NCBI RefSeq assembly: GCF_036884275.1
Contig: NZ_CP145607.1
Coordinates: 1,909,001 to 1,973,000 of the forward strand
DNA: 64,000 bases
Source: Sphingomonas kaistensis
GTDB lineage: Bacteria; Pseudomonadota; Alphaproteobacteria; Sphingomonadales; Sphingomonadaceae
Direction: 5' to 3'
The position numbers and the translations under genes were made by a program. The notes under the pieces were generated by a model. That model had not been told where the DNA came from. It did no database searches and saw only the letters and a program-made list of their open reading frames with translations. Positions 16,295 to 25,354 of the stretch are shown in pieces. Position 1 is the first letter of the stretch. Each line of letters opens with the position of its first letter.

Positions 16295-17721
16295 TTGGCT
16301 TTGAAGCTTTGCTCCCGGCGGCCACCGCAGTGGCGGTGGTCGTCGCCTGGATCGTCATCGGCACCGGGCTGCTGCAAATCCTGCTCTACATCGTTCAGCT
16401 GATCTTTGCCGGCGTGTCCTTGTCCCGGCGGCCGCCGGTGGTCCGCTCATCACTGCTGTGGCAGCGCTACGCGGACCGGGCGCCGCCGATCGCGGTGCTC
16501 GCACCGGCCTATAACGAAGAGGTGACCATCATCGAGAGCGTCACCTCCTTGCTTTCGCTTCACTATCCCGAGTTCGAGGTAGTGGTCATCAACGACGGGT
16601 CGCGCGATGGCACCTTGCAGCGCCTGATCGATCACTTCGGCGTGAAGCCGACCGATCGCTACTACGACCCGACTGTTATCCACCAACCGATCCGCGGTTT
16701 GTACGCCAATGCGCGGCTGCCGCGCCTCCTAGTCGTCGACAAGGAGAATGGCGGCAAGTCGGATGCGCTGAACGCGGGCATCAACGTCGCTCGGGCTCCC
16801 TTGTTCTGTTCGATCGACGCCGACTCGCTGCTCGAGAGCGATGCTCTGCTCCGGGCAGTCCGGCCATTCATCGAGGAGCCCGACCGGATGGTGGCGGTTG
16901 GCGGCACGATCCGCCTCGCCAACGGCAGCAGGATCGAAGGCGGGCGGGTGTGCGAGGTCCGGCTGCCCCGTAACTTCCTCGCGCTGGTCCAAGTCGTCGA
17001 ATATCTCCGTGCCTTCCTGATGGCGAGGCTGGCGCTAAGCCGGCTTCAGGTACTGACCGTCATTTCCGGTGCCTTTGGCCTGTTCCGGCGCCGTCTAGTG
17101 CTGGAGGTCGGTGGCTATAGCCACGGCACTGTGGGCGAAGACATGGAGCTGGTAGTCAAGCTCCACCGCCACATGCGCGACCTCCGGCGGCCCTACCGCA
17201 TCGACTTTATCCCAGAGCCGGTCTGCTGGACCGAAGCGCCGGAGAACATGACCATCCTCGGTCGGCAGCGCGCCCGGTGGCAACGGGGGTCGCTTGAGAC
17301 CTTCGTCAAGCATCGCGACATGTTGTTCAATCCCCGCTATGGCCGCATCGGCTTCCTTGGGATGGGCCAGGTGCTGGTGGTCGACGTGCTTGGCCCGCTG
17401 ATCGAGGTGATCGGCTACGGGCTGATCCCGTTGCTCTGGGCGGTCGGCCTGCTGTCGTTCGACTATCTCCTAGCGTTCCTGGCGGTGACCTTCACCTTCG
17501 GCATCTTCATAAGCGTGGCGACCCTCATCCTCGAAGAGGTGGAACTCCGCCGCTTCGCGCGTGCCAGCGATCTGGCGATCCTCACCCTTGTCGCGATTAT
17601 CGAAAATTTCGGTTATCGCCAGCTCAGCAATGTGTGGCGGGTGCGGGGGATGTGGCAGTTTCTCCGCAAGCAGCAGGGTTGGGGCCAAATGACCCGCAAG
17701 GGATTTCAGCCGACGGTGTAA
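16291..17721 (+). CDS. processive family 2 glycosyltransferase, membrane-bound
   Basis: A 476-residue inner-membrane synthase. One helix precedes the GT-A catalytic domain and several follow it (MGQVLVVDVLGPLIEVIGYG, FLAVTFTFGIFISVATLILE). Catalytic motifs are complete: VINDGSRDG, CSIDADS, the GED base in TVGEDMEL and the acceptor motif GRQRARWQRG. These resemble PgaC/BcsA/hyaluronan-type synthases, which polymerise a sugar and extrude it. The sugar cannot be told from sequence. The start ATG at 16291 overlaps the HEAT gene stop; the open frame upstream is a shadow. No PilZ domain is fused, but a double PilZ protein is encoded at 20948. Confidence 0.9.
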   Translation: MIGFEALLPAATAVAVVVAWIVIGTGLLQILLYIVQLIFAGVSLSRRPPVVRSSLLWQRYADRAPPIAVLAPAYNEEVTIIESVTSLLSLHYPEFEVVVINDGSRDGTLQRLIDHFGVKPTDRYYDPTVIHQPIRGLYANARLPRLLVVDKENGGKSDALNAGINVARAPLFCSIDADSLLESDALLRAVRPFIEEPDRMVAVGGTIRLANGSRIEGGRVCEVRLPRNFLALVQVVEYLRAFLMARLALSRLQVLTVISGAFGLFRRRLVLEVGGYSHGTVGEDMELVVKLHRHMRDLRRPYRIDFIPEPVCWTEAPENMTILGRQRARWQRGSLETFVKHRDMLFNPRYGRIGFLGMGQVLVVDVLGPLIEVIGYGLIPLLWAVGLLSFDYLLAFLAVTFTFGIFISVATLILEEVELRRFARASDLAILTLVAIIENFGYRQLSNVWRVRGMWQFLRKQQGWGQMTRKGFQPTV

Positions 17722-17984
17722 GCAAGCGACCGCAAGCGCGCCGCCAACTCCGCAGCGTGCGTGCGCGCGGACGCGCGGTCGGCCGTCCCGATCAGGCGTT
17801 CGACCTCTGCAGCAAGCTCGCCAAGGTCTCTGAAGCCGAATAGCGCGGCACTACCCGCAAGCTTGTGGGCGTGCTCGGCGAGGACATTGTCGTTCCCGTC
17901 TTCGAGCGCCTGTTCGAGAGCTGCCGCCTGATCCGCGGCCCGCGATCGGAAGCGCCCCGCGAGCTCCGCAAGCTTGTCGATCAT
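17706..17984 (-). CDS. Hpt histidine phosphotransfer protein
   Basis: A 92-residue helical-bundle Hpt protein; the phosphorylated His is in AEHAHKLAGSAALFGF. It relays phosphate between receiver domains. It overlaps the upstream receiver gene by four bases and is the last gene of the kinase-receiver-Hpt operon (20490 to 17706). Its end overlaps the glycosyltransferase gene end by 16 bases in convergent orientation. It probably takes phosphate from the hybrid kinase receiver and passes it to the receiver at 17981 or that at 13795. Confidence 0.9.
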   Translation of the reverse strand: MIDKLAELAGRFRSRAADQAAALEQALEDGNDNVLAEHAHKLAGSAALFGFRDLGELAAEVERLIGTADRASARTHAAELAARLRSLAYTVG

Positions 17985-18352
17985 CGTTGGAGGAAGTCGC
18001 GCACCGACTGCGCAAGGGTCATGGGATCGAACGGCTTGGCGATGATCCCCAAGGCACCCAGGGCCAGCAGCGGCTCGGCGTCCCGCGCCTGAGTACGCGC
18101 GGTGATGAACACCACCGGCACGTGGGCCAGGTGCGGCAAATTGCGGAGCGCCGCCAGGGTGGCTGGCCCGTCCATCCGCGGCATCATGACATCGAGCAGG
18201 ATGAGGTGAGGGTCGAGACCGGCAGCCGCCCTGACCGCTTCCTCCCCCGACGCACAGCCGGTCACCACCAGATCCAGGTCGAGGCCAAGCGCCATCAAGG
18301 CGACCTCGCGCAGGTCGTCGTCATCGTCGACATACAGGATTTGCACCGTCAT
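17981..18352 (-). CDS. single-domain response regulator
   Basis: A 123-residue receiver with VDDDDDL, phospho-acceptor LILLDVMMPRMDG, Thr in FITARTQAR and Lys in IAKPFDP. No output domain. It overlaps the hybrid kinase gene (ATGA) and the Hpt gene by four bases each, so all three are translationally coupled. It is either the end point or an intermediate of the phosphorelay controlling the neighbouring polysaccharide genes. Confidence 0.9.
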   Translation of the reverse strand: MTVQILYVDDDDDLREVALMALGLDLDLVVTGCASGEEAVRAAAGLDPHLILLDVMMPRMDGPATLAALRNLPHLAHVPVVFITARTQARDAEPLLALGALGIIAKPFDPMTLAQSVRDFLQR

Positions 18353-20490
18353 GCCGCTACCGCTCCGGAGGGTCGAGCAAGCAGCTCCTCTACCCGGCTG
18401 GCGAGCTCCTCAAGCGGGGTGCGCGACTTGACGCCGACGGCGTCCACCATCGCATGTATTCCCAGGCCCACGTCGGCGGCGGTGAAGAGGATGACCGGAG
18501 CGCCGGGATTGGCCTTGCGGATCAGCGGAAGGAGATCGAGGCCGCTTCCATCGGCCAGGGCAATGTCAAGCAGGATGGCATCGAACCAGTAGCGGCGAAG
18601 CGCGGCCTTCGCCTCGGCGATGCTCGGCGAGACATGGACTTCGGCCAGATGGGCGAAGGCTTCGCCGACCACCCGCAGGGCGTCGGCGTCGTCTTCGATA
18701 TGCAGGAAGTGGCGCCGACCGTCGGCGGCGATGGGCTGCCGTTGCACGGGGGCCTCGTCCTGCGGCGCTAGGACCGGAGCGGCAGGCAGGTCGACGTGGA
18801 AGACGGTGCCCGCGCCGATCACCGTATCGAAGCCGATCGTCCCCTCGAGACGGGTGACGATCTCCCGGGCGATACTGAGCCCAAGCCCGGAACCGCCATG
18901 GACACGGCTATCGGCGGCATCAGCCTGCGAGAACTTGCCAAAGATGCGGTCGCGGAACTTCTCGGCGATACCGGGCCCGCGATCTCGCACGCTGACCCGC
19001 CAACCGCCGTCGTGCTCGGTCGCCGTGAGATCGACCACTGCACCGGGCGGGGAGAACTTCACCGCATTGGACAGGAGATTGGTGAAGACCTGCTGCAGGC
19101 GATCGCCATCGCCCATAATCGCCGCGTCGTCGGGGACGGGATCCAGTCTCAACTCGATCCCACGTTCGACGGCAAAGCCAGTGTTGGAGTCGATTGCCTG
19201 TGCCAGCAGCGGCGCCAAGGACAAACGCTGGACGTCGAACTCCATCTTGCCCGCTTCGATCTTCTCGAGATCGAGCATGTCGTTGATCAGCCGGATCAGC
19301 CGATGGCTGTTGTTGAGGGCGATCTCCACAAGGCGTCGCGCGCCGTCGGTGAGTTGGTTGGCGGCGTTGCCAGCCAGCAGCCCGAGCGCTCCGGAAATGG
19401 ACGCGAGCGGGGTGCGCAGTTCATGGCTTACCGTGGCCACGAATTCGGTCTTCATGCGCTCGACCTGGGTGCGTTCTGTGATGTCGCGGCCGACAGCCAG
19501 ATACTGCAGCCCGCCATGGAGGGGCACCGGAGTCGTGACCACTTCCGTTTGGAATTCGGTGCCGTCGCGGCGCCGGCCGGTGAAGCTCTGGCTGGGCTTG
19601 GCCGCGGCAACCCCGAGCGCCAGTCCCTTGAGGTAGGCGCGACTTTCCTCCGGGGTAGGCGGATCGGCGAAGAGGAGGAGATTGGAGCGGCCGACCATCT
19701 CCGCCGCGCTGTGGCCAAAAAGCCGTTCGGCGGCAGCGTTGACTGAGACGACTATTCCCTCGCGGTCGAGCATCAGCATGGCATCGCTTGCGTGAGCGAA
19801 GATGGCTTCCTGACGAGCCGCGCTATCATGCAGTGACTGGCTCGCCCGGTCGAGACTCCGGAGCGTGAGCAGGAGCAAGGTGAGCAAGGCGGCGGCGGCC
19901 AGCAGGAGGGCGACCTCGGCGGCGACGATCAAGCGGTAGCGGGTGGCGCGGGCCTCCGCATTACCGACTAGGATGCCCTGAGCGTTGAGGCGCTCACCTT
20001 GCAACAAGGGAGCCGACAACGCCCTGGCCCTGTCCATCATCGCCTTGCCGTGGCGATTTCGGACAAGGGCGGCCGCATTGTCGGCACGTCCGGCGCGCCG
20101 CGTCGCTACGACTTGGCGCGAGTAGCGGGCTTTTTCGGTGCCCGCCGCGAGCAGTCCCGTGACCAACTGCTGTTCACGGCTTCCGTCTCGATACTGCCCG
20201 CGCAGTTCGCGGCTGAGCTGCGGCAAGCGGGCGAGGGCCGCCTCGGCCGGCTCCAGGAACTCGGGATTGCCGGTCACGACATAGCCTCGCTGGCCGGTCT
20301 CAAGATCGAGCAGATGGGCGAGATAGTCGCCGATCCGGCGCGTCCGCTCGTTGCTTTCCGCCATCAAGGCAGCCGAGGTTTGATCGGCCACGATGTCACG
20401 CGCCTGAAGGGCCGCGATGGCGAGCACCAGTATGGCGCACAATCCGCCGAGAAGCGCCGCCGCGACCCGGTGCCTGGACTTCGTTTTCAA
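18349..20490 (-). CDS. hybrid sensor histidine kinase (CHASE3-PAS-HisKA-HATPase-REC)
   Basis: A membrane-bound hybrid kinase of about 710 residues. An N-terminal helix (AALLGGLCAILVLAIAAL) and a second near residue 195 (VALLLAAAALLTLLLLTL) bracket a periplasmic CHASE3 domain with the hallmark LDLETGQRGYVVTG. A PAS domain follows (AIFAHASDAMLMLDREGIVV to RDITERTQ). The His is in VATVSHELRTPLA; the ATPase has NLLSNAVKFS, DRGPGIAE and GSGLGLSIA. The C-terminal receiver has HIEDDAD and ILLDIALADG. No ATG is available; TTG at 20490 and TTG at 20535 are both possible, neither with a strong ribosome site. It heads the operon with a receiver and an Hpt protein. Confidence 0.9.
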   Translation of the reverse strand: MKTKSRHRVAAALLGGLCAILVLAIAALQARDIVADQTSAALMAESNERTRRIGDYLAHLLDLETGQRGYVVTGNPEFLEPAEAALARLPQLSRELRGQYRDGSREQQLVTGLLAAGTEKARYSRQVVATRRAGRADNAAALVRNRHGKAMMDRARALSAPLLQGERLNAQGILVGNAEARATRYRLIVAAEVALLLAAAALLTLLLLTLRSLDRASQSLHDSAARQEAIFAHASDAMLMLDREGIVVSVNAAAERLFGHSAAEMVGRSNLLLFADPPTPEESRAYLKGLALGVAAAKPSQSFTGRRRDGTEFQTEVVTTPVPLHGGLQYLAVGRDITERTQVERMKTEFVATVSHELRTPLASISGALGLLAGNAANQLTDGARRLVEIALNNSHRLIRLINDMLDLEKIEAGKMEFDVQRLSLAPLLAQAIDSNTGFAVERGIELRLDPVPDDAAIMGDGDRLQQVFTNLLSNAVKFSPPGAVVDLTATEHDGGWRVSVRDRGPGIAEKFRDRIFGKFSQADAADSRVHGGSGLGLSIAREIVTRLEGTIGFDTVIGAGTVFHVDLPAAPVLAPQDEAPVQRQPIAADGRRHFLHIEDDADALRVVGEAFAHLAEVHVSPSIAEAKAALRRYWFDAILLDIALADGSGLDLLPLIRKANPGAPVILFTAADVGLGIHAMVDAVGVKSRTPLEELASRVEELLARPSGAVAA

Positions 20491-20535
20491 TGCGTTGATC
20501 CCAGCGCTGTCAGCATAGACTGTCAGTAGCAGCAA

Positions 20536-20947
20536 AGGGCTGTCTTATGGTTACCAGCAACGTGCTTCAAGCAACACCAAGATCGCTCAAAAACCAAGCC
20601 GACGAACCAGTCTCGTACGCTACGCATAAGCCTTGTCGGGGCATCTCCTCACTCGTGATCGACTGTTCGAAGCAGGATCCGACGACCATCACTTTCCGTG
20701 TAGGACCGTTCCGCTCTGCGACCGCTTGCCTTCCATTCGGAGGCGCTGATCGTCGTCGCTCGTACGATCCTTGATCCAACAAGTAAGGTCGCTTTACTTC
20801 GGGGACCATCGATCAGACCAGTTGCAAGCAAAGCAAGAAGTACCATGCTGCAAACATATGAGCTCGCAATGACTACTTACTTGATCGATCATCCAAAGTG
20901 GAGTGTTCCTTTGATCTAAAGCTAGGAGGCCTTCTTGCAAGGCTTGG
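20536..20947. other. intergenic, no gene recognised
   Basis: About 410 bases of visibly lower GC content between the hybrid kinase and the PilZ gene. Short open frames exist on both strands but none shows a recognisable fold, ribosome site or coding bias. Promoter elements for the minus-strand kinase operon are expected at the low-coordinate end; I could not define them. Confidence 0.5.
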
Positions 20948-21571
20948 TTAGCTGATCCTGACTGCTCTCCTCTCCGCAAGCCAGTCTGTTATGATCTGGA
21001 TGGGCAGCGGAGTCGCAAAGGAGAGGCCGATCTTGTGCTCGTCTGACCAGCGGACGAATGTATCGATAGGAGGCAGATCGGGCAACTGCAGAACAGCTGC
21101 TCCAGCCGCCGAAAGGGGCGTCTTGGTTTCCAGCTTCGCTCCGGACGCAGAGATGTCGCGCAACGTGACGTCATAGGACCGGCCAAGTGCCTTCAATTTA
21201 CCGGCAGCCTCCGTGTTCAGGCGTGGCAGGGCTCGCCGCTGCACATTGCAGGTCTTCTGTTCGACCCGGAGCAGCGCGACAGGCGAAAGCGGTTTCAGGA
21301 ACTTGATCCCCGCGAGAAGGTCACGATACCACACGACTTGCCCGGCCACGGGCTTCTCTTCCCCGACGAATAAGGTCACCGTGGCGCCTACCTCCAGCGG
21401 CGCGTAGGATCGTACCTGCACGCCGTCGGCGGATATGTTCTTCAACAGGCAAAAGCTCGCCCGCTCGCCATTGTCCAAGGCCGCTACTCGAAAGACCAAT
21501 GTCTGCCGCTTGCCTTCGCGGCGGTCGGCGTTTGCGTCATCGATGACGTTCATCTTCGCGTTGCTCTGCAT
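20948..21571 (-). CDS. double PilZ-domain c-di-GMP-binding protein
   Basis: A 207-residue protein with two tandem PilZ-like domains. The first has RREGKRQTLVFRV and KNISADGVQV (RxxxR and [DN]xSxxG type motifs). The second has QRRALPRLN and RDISASGAKLE. A conserved turn FVRWSDEHKIGLSFATP closes the second. PilZ domains bind c-di-GMP and control polysaccharide synthases or motility. The ATG at 21571 follows GGAGAAGGGG; the open frame extends to 21631. It stands alone, downstream of the polysaccharide kinase operon, and is a candidate effector for the unfused synthase at 16291. Confidence 0.85.
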   Translation of the reverse strand: MQSNAKMNVIDDANADRREGKRQTLVFRVAALDNGERASFCLLKNISADGVQVRSYAPLEVGATVTLFVGEEKPVAGQVVWYRDLLAGIKFLKPLSPVALLRVEQKTCNVQRRALPRLNTEAAGKLKALGRSYDVTLRDISASGAKLETKTPLSAAGAAVLQLPDLPPIDTFVRWSDEHKIGLSFATPLPIQIITDWLAERRAVRIS

Positions 21572-21703
21572 CGGTTCCCCTTCTCCGAGAGAAGTCTTGC
21601 TCCCGCCTCTTTCCAAACGCGTTAAGAACAACGCCGATTTGGACCAATGGGGTGTGGATGTCGGAAGCGCGGAACCTGCCTGAGGTCATGCAACTTCGTG
21701 AGG

Positions 21704-23822
21704 TTACTGGTTTCGCATTGCAAACGTCGCTGTGACCGGGGTGCGAGAGGGATGTGCCCGCGCCATGTGGACGGCGGCGACGAACACCCGGTCGCCGACG
21801 ACGGTCCGCGCCGAAAGCGTGTCTCCGGCACCCTTGCCGCCGCCAGACCGCCACCGGCGCACGGTTGCAGCCATGGAGGTCGAGGGTCGCGGGGGCCTGG
21901 TTAAGGATCGTCAGGAGAATGTCGAAGCTGTAGCGGAGGTCATCTGTGTAAACCTCCTTGGCGATCAGTGCCCACATGGGCGGCAGCGTGATCCCGGGCG
22001 TCGCGTATTCGCGTCGGCCGGAGCGCGGAGATGCACGGCCTCGAACCGCCGCGTCCGCCTGAGGGGAAGGTGACTTGACGGCCGTCGAGTGCACGGGCGT
22101 CGATGACGAAGCCGTCCATCAGGCACATCGAGAGCAAGTCCTGCTCGTCGGCGACGAAGTCGAGGACGTCGTCGGCCGCCGCCCGACGGGTCATGCAGTG
22201 GAGAAACGACACCTCCGTATCCAGGCGCTCCGAGATTATCCTGAGCTCTGCCAGCGTCAGGATCGGTGCTCACTCTTGGTGATCAGTCAACAGGCCGATC
22301 TTCTTGAAGGGCCGGCGGCTGCTGGTGACGGAGGCGAATTGCTTGATGCAGAATCCGAACTTGTGCACGACGCTAGGACCCGCCCCATCGAACTGGACGA
22401 TGTTCCCCTTGTCGTCGACGAGCTCCACATCTTTCCAACGCGTCGCGAGCAGGGCCTGAAGTCGGGCTGTTTGTCGACCGGGCTCGACGAAGAGCTCGTT
22501 GAAGTTGGTGAGAAGGCTCTTGAGGCCCCAGCGGCGCGCGGCTGCGGCGAGCTTGCCGGACTTCGCCTCGAAGATTAGGACCTGCATGCCAACGCTGGCG
22601 ACGACATCGTGCTCGTAGAGCACCTTCGTGTCGGGATCATTCCATTTCACCCCGGCATGCACCGTCGCCGACGGGAGAGAGAGAGAGCCGAACGTACGCT
22701 CGACATCGTCTTCCTAATAGGTCGCGCGCTCATCGGAGTAGGCCTTGTTCAACTTCGTGTCCGAACCGAGCAGTCCCTCGATGATCCTAAAGGGAAAGCT
22801 CACGATCAGGACGGGTAGAGGGACAAACAGTGTGTCGGCATCGTAGCGAAAAGAGGCGTTCCCAGATTGGATTGCTAAGGTTGATCTCGGGCAGACTTTC
22901 CTAGTCAATCGTGCGGGAGGCGAGCGGGCGAAGAGCGCGTCGGTTATAGGCACCCCGAAGCGGGCGACGAGATCGTTGCGACTGAAGGTAGAGCGGGTGC
23001 CGCAAAGCATCTCGGCAAGCTGGAACCCGGCTCAGCCTAGCCATGCGGGGGTCAGTTGGCGCGCTTCCGCATAGCGCCACATCCGCTTTGCACAACTCGA
23101 GCCCCGCAGCATCCTCTCGACGACCCGACGGGGATCTGTCCCCTCGCGCAGGACCCCCTCGGCATCGATGCCATCGTGGAACCTGCGGCCGACCTCGTTG
23201 AAGACCGCGAAGAGCGCCTTGGCAAATTCCGATGTCCGCAGGCCTAGGCCCTGCTCGGCGGCTGCATCCAAGCGTGAGAACAGGGCAGGAAGCACCTCCG
23301 CGGCATCGTCGCTGCTGAAGACGTTGCGGTAGAAGATTGTGCTGAGTTGAACCCGCCACGCCAGAAACGCCGTCTCGTCCGCGTCGGCATCCGGCTCAAT
23401 AAGCGAGAGGTAAGCGTTGAGGTTCTGCCGCGCGCGGTTCCAGAGGCGGACAATCGACTTCGGCGATGCGGGGACAGGCCTCCCCCTCCCGGACGCTAGG
23501 GAGATCGCCTGTAGGATCTCGACATGGACCTGCTCGAGCGCGGACGGACCGGGTCCGATCTCGCCGGGCCGCATCTCTCTGAGCAGCTGCTCGGCGGTCT
23601 TCGCCAGGAGAGCGATCGCATCCCGCGATCTGAGGAGGATAGAAGCTGCGACGCGGTTTGAGCTAGCGGCCATCCGGGATCGCCTTCGCTGCGCTCGCGC
23701 CGGAGCGCTTCCGGATCGATCTCTCGGTAGCCGGGGATCGCATCAGGGAGCCTGGCGGCAACCATCGGCATCCCGTTCCCCGGTTTGCCGTCGGTTTGAC
23801 TGGGACGCTTCGGCTTCGGCAT
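21704..23822 (-). pseudogene. broken PD-(D/E)XK (NERD-like) nuclease-family gene
   Basis: One ancestral gene of roughly 700 codons is recognisable in pieces. The likely N-terminus (MPKPKRPSQ, 23822) shifts frame near 23670. From there one frame runs through in-frame stops at 23032-23034 (TGA), 22714-22716 (TAG) and 22270-22272 (TGA), with natural protein sequence continuing past each. Further frame changes near 22060 and 21850 are needed to reach the C-terminus (VFVAAVHMARAHPSRTP, stop at 21704). The segment LYEHDVVASVGMQVLIFEAK with GKL after it resembles a nuclease core (D then E-x-K), as in NERD-type proteins. Family naming is from memory. Multiple independent lesions argue for real decay rather than a sequencing slip. 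Confidence 0.75.
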
Positions 23823-24355
23823 CCATCACTCATACGGCGGCTAGGCGCAGCTTTCGAGCCGCTGCCGGAGGCCGGCAGCCGGCCGGCAGGCGGCGCCAGG
23901 TCCGCCTTATGGAAATAGGCGCAACCTCAGCGCCTGAGGACAGATGATTGGCGCCCGGCAGGATTCGAGCCTTGCGCGTCATCGTCTGAACGGGCGTCCG
24001 ATCTTGGGAGGCAAGTAACGTCGTGCGAGCGGCGACTTGTGGGTCTTTCCAGACGCGACATGTCCTAACTTGCCAACTCTGGTGAGCTTCAAGACGAGGA
24101 GCTGAAACACGTCGTCGTCCGTTTGCTGAAGGAGGGGCGAAATGGTGGGCTTGGCCCCATCAAGCGCAACGTCGTGCAACGCGACCTGACACAACGGTTA
24201 GTCGATGAGGCGGCGTTGGAGATTGCGCGGCTGACCGTCAAACCAACCTCAGTCAGCGGCTGCGGCTTGAGGACTCGCCCCACCTCGAGCGCGACAAGAA
24301 AGATGATGTAGTCCGATTACATGAGTGACGGGACGCTGCCTCGGAGAACCGAAAC
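23823..24355. other. intergenic remnant region, no gene recognised
   Basis: About 530 bases between the nuclease-like pseudogene and the HD hydrolase. A GGCCGGC-rich palindromic patch lies near 23860-23890. Frames on both strands near 23980-24310 (for example a plus frame reading VVQRDLTQRLVDEAALEIAR) look like worn gene fragments but match no family I know. Confidence 0.4.
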
Positions 24356-24835
24356 ATGGAGATAAGTCGCTCTAATCCGCAAACTTCACCCGAGCTAAGC
24401 GCCACTCCGCTTGAAGCACTGGATCTCGTCCTCGCCGCAGCTTCCTTTGCCGCGCACCAGCATCGTGACCAGCGACGCAAGGATGCCGCCGCCTCGCCGT
24501 ACATCAACCATCCGCTGGCGGTGAGCCGGGTTCTTACCTGCATCGGCCAAGTCCAGGATGCGGAGGTGCTGGCCGCGGCGCTGCTCCACGATACGGTGGA
24601 AGACATCCAGACCAGCTTGGCGGAGATCGAGGCGCAGTTTGGCGCGCGGGTGGCCGGGATCGTCGCCGAAGTGACCGACGATAAGACGCTCGACAAGGCC
24701 GAGCGCAAGCGCCTGCAGGTCAGCAAAGCCGCGACCAAGCCTGAGGGAGCAAAGCTGATCAAATTGGCCGACAAGATCAGCAATCTGGCGGACATCCTGG
24801 AGCACCCTCCGGCCACCTGGCCGCAGACGCGCTAG
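24356..24835 (+). CDS. HD-domain ppGpp hydrolase-like protein, cut by an amber codon
   Basis: A MESH1/RelA-type HD phosphohydrolase. The HD residues are present: AAHQHRDQRRK, YINHPLAVSRVL, AAALLHDTVEDI and KLADKISNLADIL. Such enzymes hydrolyse (p)ppGpp or related nucleotides. The frame ends after WPQTR at a TAG (24833-24835), but the same frame continues with family-like sequence, including QVAVGLRGTNAALEAEFDRL, to a second stop at 24959-24961. The normal C-terminal helix has thus been separated by a single nonsense change. The catalytic core is complete, so the shortened protein may or may not fold. Start ATG 24356 is preceded by GGAG-like sequence. Confidence 0.82.
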   Translation: MEISRSNPQTSPELSATPLEALDLVLAAASFAAHQHRDQRRKDAAASPYINHPLAVSRVLTCIGQVQDAEVLAAALLHDTVEDIQTSLAEIEAQFGARVAGIVAEVTDDKTLDKAERKRLQVSKAATKPEGAKLIKLADKISNLADILEHPPATWPQTR

Positions 24836-24961
24836 CTCGCCTATTCTAGATCGGCGGGGCAGGTCGCGGTTGGGCTACGGGGAACGAATGCCGCGCTGGA
24901 GGCCGAGTTTGATCGGCTGCATGCGCGCGGAATAGCGGGGTTCCAAGCTAGCGCCACCTAG
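24836..24961 (+). pseudogene. severed C-terminal segment of the HD hydrolase
   Basis: In frame with the HD gene directly after its TAG. It encodes LAYSRSAGQVAVGLRGTNAA and EAEFDRLHARG, matching the usual C-terminal helix of small HD hydrolases. It has no start of its own, so it would be made only by stop-codon readthrough. Confidence 0.7.
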
Positions 24962-25033
24962 AAGCGGTGCTTACCGGGTGCTTACGCCAGCCAACTTTCT
25001 AGGGGTGCTCCGCTGCCTAAGTGTCGGAAAGAT

Positions 25034-25109
<76 letters not shown>

Positions 25110-25306
25110 ATGCCGTAAGGCAGATGCGGCCGCGTGGAAGCGGTGCGCGGGGGTGCCTCTAGCTAGGCTGCGCTGGCTTGGCAAGGGCGTTCGGGCACTT
25201 GATCTTGCAATATAGGATTTCGCCTGACAGCCTCGGTCCGCCACGCTCTTTGACACTGCCGATACCAGCGGCGTGTGACCTTGTTCAGGTTCGGGCGCCA
25301 AATAAA

Positions 25307-25344
25307 ACCCCGCCACCGGTGACCTTTGTGACCTTGTTCAGAAA
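25307..25344 (+). repeat. 38-base dispersed intergenic repeat, copy A
   Basis: This 38-mer, containing CCACCGGTGACCTTTGTGAC, recurs exactly in reverse orientation at 37308-37345 and in diverged form at 39369-39400. It lies 10 bases beyond the rodA stop. Confidence 0.85.
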
Positions 25345-25354
25345 GGTTGAAGGC

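Noticed and set aside
20567..20809. 80-residue minus frame between the hybrid kinase and PilZ genes
   Set aside because: Irregular composition, no motif; several overlapping frames are equally open.
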